Shown in pieces: positions 1-4,654 of a DNA stretch of 5,728 bases. The position numbers were made by a program, and so were the translations under genes. The stretch is from assembly GCA_035461905.1 (NCBI GenBank), contig DATHUV010000158.1, positions 1 through 5,728 of the forward strand. The letters are read 5' to 3'. Each line of letters opens with the position of its first letter. The first letter of the stretch is position 1. Source of the stretch: SZUA-442 sp035461905 (GTDB lineage Bacteria; Actinomycetota; Acidimicrobiia; Spongiisociales; UBA5794). The notes beneath the pieces were generated by a model that saw only the letters and a program-made list of their open reading frames with translations, did no database searches and was not told where the DNA came from.

Positions 1-186
1 AACCCCGCCATGGGCCCGGATGTCCGCGGGGACCCGCTCGAGCGCCATCACGGCGCACGCACCTGCGTCCTCGGCGAGCTTCGCCTGATCGGCCGACACC
101 ACGTCCATGATGACCCCGCCCTTGAGCATCTGGGCGAGTCCTCGCTTGACGGTGTCGGTGCCGTGCTGGGGTTCCGGAGCTGACAT
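1..186 (-). CDS. pdxS: Pyridoxal 5'-phosphate synthase lyase subunit PdxS, N-terminal 62 residues (partial, runs off the left edge)
   Basis: PdxS with the glutaminase PdxT makes pyridoxal 5'-phosphate directly from ribose 5-phosphate, glyceraldehyde 3-phosphate and glutamine-derived ammonia in the cytosol (family knowledge). The visible N-terminus has the family's almost invariant opening: KRGLAQMLKGGVIMDVV at residues 14-30, SADQAKLAEDAGACAVMALE at 31-50, then RVPADIRAHGGV at 51-62. Asp28 in the VIMDVV motif matches the active-site Asp24 of Bacillus PdxS. The catalytic lysine (Lys81 in Bacillus) lies beyond the edge. RAHGGV replaces the more usual RAAGGV, a small change. The ATG is supported by a Shine-Dalgarno GAAGGA 7 nt upstream. 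The gene lies 51 nt downstream of pimA on the same strand, as in the actinobacterial pgsA-patA-pimA-pdxS neighbourhood, so it may be cotranscribed or have a local promoter. The identity is very secure; only completeness is unknown. Confidence 0.95.
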   Translation of the reverse strand, partial: MSAPEPQHGTDTVKRGLAQMLKGGVIMDVVSADQAKLAEDAGACAVMALERVPADIRAHGGV

Positions 187-193
187 CTGGCGT

Positions 194-199
194 TCCTTC
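194..199 (-). promoter_or_regulatory. Shine-Dalgarno site of pdxS
   Basis: The minus strand reads GAAGGA here, a good match to the anti-Shine-Dalgarno core, with a 7-nt spacer to the ATG at 186-184. It is the best ribosome site on the left half of the window and fixes the pdxS start. Unlike patA and pimA, pdxS does not overlap its upstream gene and seems to initiate independently. Confidence 0.75.
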
Positions 200-213
200 G
201 TCGGTAGTCACCA

Positions 214-219
214 AGTCTA
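214..219 (-). promoter_or_regulatory. Possible -10 element for pdxS (weak)
   Basis: The minus strand reads TAGACT inside the 51-nt pimA-pdxS gap, fitting the TAnnnT pattern of a -10 hexamer and placed to give a leader of about 20 nt. No convincing -35 TTG-type hexamer is found 16-18 nt upstream; that position lies in the 3' end of pimA. Read-through from the upstream operon is equally possible, so this is only a candidate. Confidence 0.22.
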
Positions 220-237
220 TCGGCGAGGAGCGGCAGG

Positions 238-1278
238 CTATCGATGAACCGCGATCGCATCGGTGTAGGCGTCGAGGTACGATCGTGCAACGGTGTCCAC
301 GTCGTAGAGGCGGGCACGGTCCCTGGCTGCATCGGCCTTCGCTGAACGCCTCTGTTCGTCCCCGAGCAGGGTCACGATGCGCCCCGCGAGGCCATCGGCG
401 TCCCCAACCTCGACGAGCTCCCCCGTGCCCCCGAGGACGCTGATGAAGGCGGGCAGTGCGGAGGCAACGACGGCGCAGCCCGATGCCATTGCCTCGACGA
501 TGACGATTCCGAAGGACTCGCCGCCCGTGTTGGGTGCGACGGCGATACCGCTCGACGCAAGCACCGAGACCTTCGTCTCCTCCGGGACCCTTCCCAGGAA
601 CTCCACCCCGGCGATCTCCGTGTCCCGTGAGGCTCCGACGACCCGCAGGAAAGCACTCGGGTGGTGTTCGCGAACGACCGGCCACGCCCGGAGCAGCACC
701 GAGAGGCCCTTGCGCTTGTCGTCCCTCCCGACGAACACGACAGATGCGACCTCCTTCTCCGACGGGGCGAACCTTGCGATGTCGAGACCGTTCGGGATGA
801 TCCTCACGCCAGCGAGCACGCCGACCGACGAACGTGCAACGTCGGACACGGCCGTGACGACATCGAGGCGGCTTGCCATCGAACGGGTGATGGCGCGCCC
901 GGATGCGAGGAGATGGCGAGCCCACGACGGCGCGTCCGCATGGAACGTACCGACCGTGGGTGCGGATGCTGTGAGGGTCGCCGCAAGCGAAACAGCGGGC
1001 ATGAAGGGCTCGTGCACGTGCACGACGTCCGCTCCGTCGACTGCCTTGCGGACCCTGTTGACGACTCGGGGATCGACCGAGACGGGAGCCGCGCTGCGGT
1101 TCGCCGGAATCGTGACCGTACCGCCGACGAGCACCGATGTTTCGGGACCCTCACTTCCGGGACCGACCACAACGGGGTCGTGCCCGTGGGTCTCGAGCCA
1201 ACGGGCAAGCAGCGTGACCTGGTCCTGGACCCCACCGGGCTTGCCGAGGTCGTACGGGCACACGAGGGCGACCCTCAT
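238..1278 (-). CDS. pimA: GT4-family glycosyltransferase, probable phosphatidylinositol alpha-mannosyltransferase PimA
   Basis: PimA transfers mannose from GDP-mannose to the 2-position of phosphatidylinositol on the inner face of the membrane, the first step of PIM synthesis (family knowledge). The 346-residue protein opens MRVALVCPYDLGKPGGVQ, very close to mycobacterial PimA, with Tyr9 and Gly16. HVHEP is at 87-91, GTFHA with His113 (matching catalytic His118) at 110-114, GRDDKRKG at 184-191 supplying Arg185 and Lys190 for the sugar-nucleotide phosphates, and GGESFGIVIVE at 252-262 giving the GT4 EX7E pair Glu254/Glu262. A basic patch Arg71, Arg75, Arg77, Lys78 sits where PimA has its membrane-binding helix. 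It is about 30-40 residues shorter than mycobacterial PimA, mainly at the C-terminus. The ATG is chosen because it overlaps the patA stop (ATGA, 1278-1275) and gives the family N-terminus; a longer open frame adds 21 unrelated residues. Translational coupling to patA is likely. A related GT4 mannosyltransferase is the alternative, but the gene order favours PimA. Confidence 0.88.
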   Translation of the reverse strand: MRVALVCPYDLGKPGGVQDQVTLLARWLETHGHDPVVVGPGSEGPETSVLVGGTVTIPANRSAAPVSVDPRVVNRVRKAVDGADVVHVHEPFMPAVSLAATLTASAPTVGTFHADAPSWARHLLASGRAITRSMASRLDVVTAVSDVARSSVGVLAGVRIIPNGLDIARFAPSEKEVASVVFVGRDDKRKGLSVLLRAWPVVREHHPSAFLRVVGASRDTEIAGVEFLGRVPEETKVSVLASSGIAVAPNTGGESFGIVIVEAMASGCAVVASALPAFISVLGGTGELVEVGDADGLAGRIVTLLGDEQRRSAKADAARDRARLYDVDTVARSYLDAYTDAIAVHR

Positions 1279-2183
1279 GCCGATTCCGTATCGTCGACCA
1301 ATCGCTCGTCCGATGGCCAATTCGGTTGGAAGAGATGCCACTGGGATGGGCCTTCACGGATGATGTCCTCGAGCACGTTCGCAAACTCCTGGACTCCGAG
1401 CGCAACGCGTTCCTCGCGGGTCTCCGCGGTCGGGAGCCGCACAGCATCATGGACGACGATGCGATAACCCCGGCCCTCCTTGAAGTACACGCCGACGGGA
1501 ATGAGATCTGCTCCCGTGAGGTCGGCGAGCGACACCGCTCCTGCGGGCATGGTGGTTCGCTCCCCGAAGAAGTCGACCTCGATGCCCCGCCCCGTCACGT
1601 CGCGGTCCGCGACGAGCGCGATCGCCCCGCCGTCCTTGAGGACCGAGATCAGCTTTCGGGTGCGTCGCGGATCGGACGTGAGGATGATCTCGATGCCGAA
1701 CTTGTTGCGCACGTCGATGAACCAATCGGTGATCCGCTGGTTGGACAGGTGCTCGGCAACAGCGACGACGGGTGACCCGATGTCCTCCGCAACGAGGCCT
1801 GCCACTTCCCAGTTCCCGATGTGGGGAAGTGCGAAGATCCTGCCGTTGCCGTTTCTCATCGACTCGAAGATGGGTTCGAAATGGACACGCTCCACGGTCG
1901 CGGTGATGCTCGATCGGCGTCTCGGCCTGAACCAGAAGGTCTCCGCCCAGTACCGCCCGTAGGATCGGTACATGCCGCGCACCGCCTCATCCACCTCCTC
2001 GGGCGTCGCATCAGGTCCGAGAACCCGTCGCATGTGCGATCGGACGAGTCGATACCGTCCCTTCCTCCGCTTTGCGAAGAACTCTCCCGTGCCTTCGCCA
2101 AGGCGCCGCACCCATGGCTCGGGGAAGAGGCCGAAGATCCCGGCCGCGATGCGGAAGGGGATGTACTCGAGGAGATCCTTCAC
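1275..2183 (-). CDS. patA: LpxL/HtrB-type lysophospholipid acyltransferase, probable phosphatidylinositol mannoside acyltransferase PatA
   Basis: Family members move an acyl chain from acyl-CoA or acyl-ACP to a lipid; mycobacterial PatA palmitoylates the mannose of PIM1/PIM2 at the cytosolic membrane face. The 302-residue product is close in length to mycobacterial PatA. It shows LPHIGNWE at 119-126 (the HX4E motif; His121 matches catalytic His126 of M. smegmatis PatA), VAE with Glu144 exactly 23 residues after the His as in PatA Glu149, a block with ADRD and GRGIEVDFFG at 192-207, and a C-terminal WHLFQPNW at 282-289 typical of the family. The N-terminus (IPFRIAAGIFGLFPEPW) is an amphipathic or membrane-associated segment. 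The chosen start is the GTG at 2183, which overlaps the pgsA stop as GTGA. A GGAGGA at 2208-2203 lies 19 nt away, too far for a normal SD, and only 1 nt from an in-frame GTG at 2201, so coupled re-initiation is most likely. The longer open frame to 2477 overlaps pgsA and looks like shadow sequence. The acceptor is inferred from the pimA/pgsA neighbours. Confidence 0.88.
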   Translation of the reverse strand: MKDLLEYIPFRIAAGIFGLFPEPWVRRLGEGTGEFFAKRRKGRYRLVRSHMRRVLGPDATPEEVDEAVRGMYRSYGRYWAETFWFRPRRRSSITATVERVHFEPIFESMRNGNGRIFALPHIGNWEVAGLVAEDIGSPVVAVAEHLSNQRITDWFIDVRNKFGIEIILTSDPRRTRKLISVLKDGGAIALVADRDVTGRGIEVDFFGERTTMPAGAVSLADLTGADLIPVGVYFKEGRGYRIVVHDAVRLPTAETREERVALGVQEFANVLEDIIREGPSQWHLFQPNWPSDERLVDDTESA

Positions 2184-2767
2184 GGCGCGAGCTGCTGCCA
2201 CGTCCTCCGGATGCGTTGCACCACGGTGAATCCTGTCAGGACCACGAATACCCACAGCACGGGCTCGAGAATCGGCGCACCGAGACCCGCGACCATGATC
2301 CCGACGAGGATGAGGATCATGCGTTCGGCCCGTCCCATCCATCCGCCCTTGCCCTCGAGGCCTGCGATCTCTGCCTTTGCTCGTACATAGGGCACGAGCA
2401 GGGAGAACGCGAGTGCCACGATGCACAGGACGAGGAGTCGAGGCTCTTCTCGCAGATACACCGAAAGGCCCACCCACACGGCGATCTCCCCGAAGCGGTC
2501 CGACATCGTGTCGAGGAAGGCTCCTCGCTCCGAGGCGGTGCCGAGCCTTCGAGCGAGCGGACCGTCGAGGGCGTCGAGGGCAACCCCGATCGCTGCGGTG
2601 AGTCCGCCGGAGAACAGGTACCCCGCAGCGATGAGCACCGCGCCGACGACGGTGACAATGAGACCGACGACGGTGACCACCGCAGGGGTCACGCCGATCC
2701 TGGCGAGTCCCGCCGCGATGGGCTCGAGGATCGGGGCAGCCTTCTTGCGGCCCTTGAGATCGATCAC
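2180..2767 (-). CDS. pgsA: CDP-alcohol phosphatidyltransferase, probable phosphatidylinositol phosphate synthase
   Basis: Actinobacterial enzymes of this type condense CDP-diacylglycerol with inositol 1-phosphate to give phosphatidylinositol phosphate plus CMP in the membrane. The 195-residue protein contains the complete CDP-alcohol phosphotransferase signature D-xx-DG-xx-AR-x8-G-xxx-D-xxx-D: Asp65, Asp68, Gly69, Ala72-Arg73, Gly82, Asp86, Asp90. The four metal-binding Asp have the same spacing (3, 18, 4) as M. tuberculosis PgsA1. The early ARIGVTPAVVTVVG (22-35) and the later PYVRAKAEIAGL with GRAER (126-149) also match PgsA1-type proteins and argue for inositol phosphate rather than glycerol phosphate as acceptor. 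About six hydrophobic segments follow an N-terminal amphipathic stretch. The start is the GTG at 2767, with GAGGAA 6 nt upstream. It heads the pgsA-patA-pimA operon and its stop overlaps the patA GTG. An open frame continues upstream to 3283 but only antisense to gltA. Phosphatidylglycerophosphate synthase is the less likely alternative. Confidence 0.9.
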   Translation of the reverse strand: MIDLKGRKKAAPILEPIAAGLARIGVTPAVVTVVGLIVTVVGAVLIAAGYLFSGGLTAAIGVALDALDGPLARRLGTASERGAFLDTMSDRFGEIAVWVGLSVYLREEPRLLVLCIVALAFSLLVPYVRAKAEIAGLEGKGGWMGRAERMILILVGIMVAGLGAPILEPVLWVFVVLTGFTVVQRIRRTWQQLAP

Positions 2768-2773
2768 AGCTTG

Positions 2774-2779
2774 TTCCTC
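2774..2779 (-). promoter_or_regulatory. Shine-Dalgarno site of pgsA, deciding its GTG start
   Basis: The minus strand reads GAGGAA with a 6-nt spacer before the GTG at 2767-2765. This is the main reason for choosing the GTG over starts further upstream, which would push the gene into the intergenic region and gltA. Confidence 0.7.
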
Positions 2780-2788
2780 ACCGGCGGA

Positions 2789-2794
2789 AAGGTA
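2789..2794 (-). promoter_or_regulatory. Candidate extended -10 promoter element for the pgsA-patA-pimA operon
   Basis: On the minus strand TGC precedes TACCTT, fitting an extended -10 (TGn plus TAnnnT). Transcription would start just upstream of the pgsA Shine-Dalgarno and give a short leader. No good -35 hexamer is seen at the expected spacing. The location directly upstream of the first operon gene is suggestive, but the motif is short and could be chance. Confidence 0.3.
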
Positions 2795-2802
2795 GCACAG
2801 GC

Positions 2803-2829
2803 TTGGGCGCCTCCACCTCCGACTAGTAT
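2803..2829 (+). promoter_or_regulatory. Candidate gltA promoter
   Basis: A -35-like TTGGGC at 2803-2808 and a -10-like TAGTAT at 2824-2829 lie on the plus strand, separated by 15 nt, which is shorter than the optimal 17. The -10 overlaps the palindrome ACTAGT (2822-2827), so a weaker -10-like element (TACTAG) is also present on the other strand. The predicted start near 2836 would give a leader of about 58 nt before gltA. Identified by eye only. Confidence 0.38.
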
Positions 2830-2840
2830 CCCTCACATCC

Positions 2841-2866
2841 GACGGCACGCTTGTTGGCGGACCGTC
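2841..2866 (+). repeat. Imperfect inverted repeat (26 bp) in the gltA leader, candidate operator or 5' hairpin
   Basis: The arms are GACGG (2841-2845) with CCGTC (2862-2866), then a 2x2 mismatch (CA against GA), then CGC (2848-2850) with GCG (2857-2859), closing a 6-nt loop TTGTTG. Eight of ten arm positions pair. It lies between the candidate gltA -10 and the gltA ribosome site, so it could be a repressor operator or a stem-loop at the 5' end of the mRNA. No known operator consensus is recognised. Confidence 0.4.
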
Positions 2867-2874
2867 TCCACACC

Positions 2875-2884
2875 GAGGAAAGGG
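2875..2884 (+). promoter_or_regulatory. Purine-rich ribosome-binding region of gltA
   Basis: The segment GAGGAAAGGG precedes the ATG at 2894. The AGGG part has a 9-nt spacer and the GAGGAA part a 13-nt spacer, so the proximal half is the likelier Shine-Dalgarno. It supports the ATG at 2894 over any upstream start in the long open frame that runs back into the pgsA/patA antisense strand. Confidence 0.6.
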
Positions 2885-2893
2885 CCAGCACTG

Positions 2894-4186
2894 ATGAGTG
2901 AACGGACAGCGAAACTGGACCTCGGATCCGATCCAGTCGAGCTCGACGTCCACGAATCGACACTTGGGCTTCCGGGAATCGACATCCTCAAGCTCCGGCA
3001 GGCCACGAAGCATGTCACCTTCGATCCCGGATTCGGCAATACAGCCGCGGCCCGTTCGACGATCACCTATGTCAACGGTTCCGAGGGTGTCCTCCTGTAT
3101 CGCGGTTACCGGATCGAGGACCTCGCCAGGACATGCTCCTTCCTCGAGGTTGCGTATCTCCTCATCTACGGGAACCTCCCGAACGCAGCGGAGTTGGAGC
3201 AGTGGGAGTACGACATCACCCACCACGCCCTCCTCAACGAGGAGATGCGCTCGTTCTTCGACGCCTTCCCGAGACGGGCACACCCGATGGCGGTGCTGTC
3301 GTCGGCGACGAACGCCATATCGACCTTCTACGACGTCTATCGAAGGCCGGTTCGCGCCTCTGAGGTCGATGCAGGCGCCCGAACCCTCATCGCGAAGCTT
3401 CCGACGGTCGCGGCGTGGGCGTACAAGAAGTCAATCGGTGAGCCGTACGTGTATCCGGAGGTCCAGTACAACTACGTCGAGAACTTCCTTCGGATGATGT
3501 TCACGACGCCGATCGAGGAGTTCCGGCTCGACCCATCGGTCGTGAAGGCCCTCAACGTACTCCTGATCCTCCACGCCGATCACGAGATGAATTGTTCGAC
3601 GTCGACCGTGCGGGGTGTCGGATCCTCGCGTGCCAACATGTTCACGAGTGTCGCAGCCGGGATGGGAGCCCTCTGGGGTCCGCTCCACGGTGGCGCAAAC
3701 CAGGCTGTGATCGAGATGCTCCAGGCGATCCACGACGATCCCGACGCGACGATCGAATCCACGATCGCCAGGGCGAAGGATCGCGATGACGACTTCCGCC
3801 TCATGGGGTTCGGGCACCGCGTGTACACGAACTACGACCCTCGGGCTCGCGTCCTACGGGAGTTCGCTGCCGACGTACTCGGTCTGATGGGCCACAATGA
3901 TCCACTCCTCGACATCGCTCGCGCGCTCGAGGATGCCGCACTCGCCGACGACTATTTCGCCGAGCGAAAGCTGTTCCCGAACGTGGATTTCTACTCGGGG
4001 ATCATCTTCAGGGCGCTCGGGTTCCCCCTCCGGATGTTCACGGTGCTGTTCGCGATCGGGCGCCTTCCCGGTTGGATCGCACATTGGATGGAGATGAACA
4101 CCGATCCCGAGACGCGGATCATGCGGCCCCGCCAGTTGTATGTCGGTGAAGTCGAGCGGGATCTCCCGCCCCTCGCCGATCGCTGA
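2894..4186 (+). CDS. gltA: Citrate synthase, type II (GltA-like)
   Basis: Condenses acetyl-CoA and oxaloacetate to citrate, the entry step of the TCA cycle, in the cytosol. The 430-residue length and N-terminal beta domain (TFDPGFGNTAAARSTITY at 42-59, GVLLYRGYRIEDLA at 65-78) are those of E. coli-type hexameric enzymes rather than the shorter type I dimers. The catalytic triad is intact: His265 in WGPLHGGAN, His308 in GFGHRVYTNYDPRA, Asp365 in FPNVDFYSGI, matching E. coli His264, His305 and Asp362. HADHEMNCSTSTVR at 227-240 and GWIAHWMEM at 393-401 are further hallmarks, and the C-terminal RPRQLYVG is typical. The ATG follows a purine-rich ribosome site, and the next residues are a normal short leader. 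The gene is transcribed divergently from pgsA and convergently with the small membrane protein gene. Several residues of the E. coli NADH allosteric site are replaced (see findings). 2-methylcitrate synthase is unlikely, since those enzymes are usually shorter and lack this N-terminal domain. Confidence 0.97.
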   Translation: MSERTAKLDLGSDPVELDVHESTLGLPGIDILKLRQATKHVTFDPGFGNTAAARSTITYVNGSEGVLLYRGYRIEDLARTCSFLEVAYLLIYGNLPNAAELEQWEYDITHHALLNEEMRSFFDAFPRRAHPMAVLSSATNAISTFYDVYRRPVRASEVDAGARTLIAKLPTVAAWAYKKSIGEPYVYPEVQYNYVENFLRMMFTTPIEEFRLDPSVVKALNVLLILHADHEMNCSTSTVRGVGSSRANMFTSVAAGMGALWGPLHGGANQAVIEMLQAIHDDPDATIESTIARAKDRDDDFRLMGFGHRVYTNYDPRARVLREFAADVLGLMGHNDPLLDIARALEDAALADDYFAERKLFPNVDFYSGIIFRALGFPLRMFTVLFAIGRLPGWIAHWMEMNTDPETRIMRPRQLYVGEVERDLPPLADR

Positions 4187-4206
4187 ATCCCCTCGGGGCA
4201 TCGATC
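4178..4206. terminator. Small nested inverted repeat at the convergent gltA / membrane-protein junction, weak terminator candidate
   Basis: CCCC (4189-4192) faces GGGG (4195-4198), nested inside GATCG (4178-4182) facing CGATC (4202-4206). The structure spans both stop codons and the 18-nt gap between the two convergent genes, so one hairpin could serve both directions. The inner loop would be only 2 nt (or 4 nt with a 3-bp stem), the two stems are separated by unpaired bases, and no U-tract follows, so intrinsic termination is doubtful. Confidence 0.25.
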
Positions 4207-4651
4207 ACGGCAGGTCGACGGCCTCCTCGTAGGAGCCCGTGACAGCCCCTGTCATCGCATCGACCGTGACGAGGGCCTGATGGTCGGGGCTCGGGGACGC
4301 CGAGAACACGAGCACCTGCCACACGGGCTTGGCGAGGAGCCCACGGTATCCGAGGGTCGCGGAGCCATGACCGACGGGAAATGATGCGGCTTCGGAGGCG
4401 ATCCTGATCGCGTCCATGTCGCCGATGCGCATCCTCCACGCGCCTGCGACTTGGTACGCGCCGAGCGCGATGAGCGGAATCACGGCTGTCAGCCACATCG
4501 CCCCGACTCCGCTCACGACGGTGATCACACCGGCGACGACCGCCGACGCCAGGTAGGTGTATCCGGAACGCCGACGTGCACGAGTGTCGATGGACCGATA
4601 TGCGACGGGTGCAGGTTCCCCTCGGCCCTCGGGTGTGTCGTCGTCGGCCAT
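4205..4651 (-). CDS. Small membrane protein with two predicted helices and a C-terminal PepSY-like domain, function unknown
   Basis: I do not recognise this 148-residue protein as a named family. Residues 1-30 are hydrophilic, acidic first and then basic (RARRR at 24-28), suggesting a cytoplasmic N-terminus. Residues about 32-52 and 53-70 are hydrophobic and look like a tight two-helix hairpin. Residues 72-148 are soluble: a helix-like DAIRIASEAAS (80-90), then VWQVLVFSA (110-118), then ALVTVDAMTGAVTGSYEEA (126-144). The strand, strand, V-D-x-x-T-G-x-V ending resembles PepSY-type domains; this is pattern matching, not a search result. The ATG lies 4 nt after the last base of the transporter stop codon (3-nt gap), so the two are almost certainly cotranscribed and translationally coupled. 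A GAGG sits only 1 nt from the ATG, too close for a normal SD. The gene converges on gltA. A role as a partner of the transporter is possible but unproven. Confidence 0.75.
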   Translation of the reverse strand: MADDDTPEGRGEPAPVAYRSIDTRARRRSGYTYLASAVVAGVITVVSGVGAMWLTAVIPLIALGAYQVAGAWRMRIGDMDAIRIASEAASFPVGHGSATLGYRGLLAKPVWQVLVFSASPSPDHQALVTVDAMTGAVTGSYEEAVDLP

Positions 4652-4654
4652 GCC

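Noticed and set aside
1279..1341. 21-residue upstream extension of pimA
   Set aside because: It adds residues not found in PimA proteins, whereas the ATG at 1278 gives the conserved MRVALVCPY start and the ATGA overlap.
377..1363. 328-residue plus-strand open frame opposite pimA
   Set aside because: Low-complexity Ser/Thr/Arg/Pro composition typical of an antisense frame in high-GC DNA; the minus-strand frame has clear GT4 motifs.
661..1467. 268-residue plus-strand open frame across pimA and the patA end
   Set aside because: Asp/Arg/His-rich shadow frame without recognisable domains, overlapping two well-supported genes.
2184..2477. 98-residue upstream extension of patA
   Set aside because: Arg/Gly/Pro-rich sequence overlapping pgsA in another frame; PatA relatives start near the GTG at 2183.
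2769..2855. Two copies of GCTTGTT (2769-2775 and 2849-2855) as a possible paired operator
   Set aside because: Only 7 bp, one copy abuts the pgsA start and the other is inside the inverted-repeat loop; chance is sufficient.
2072..2893. In-frame 274-residue upstream extension of gltA
   Set aside because: It is Arg/Glu/His-rich shadow sequence antisense to patA and pgsA; the ATG at 2894 has a ribosome site and yields the family's usual length.
2768..3283. 172-residue upstream extension of pgsA on the minus strand
   Set aside because: It lies mostly antisense to gltA and has no CDP-alcohol transferase features; the GTG at 2767 has a good Shine-Dalgarno.
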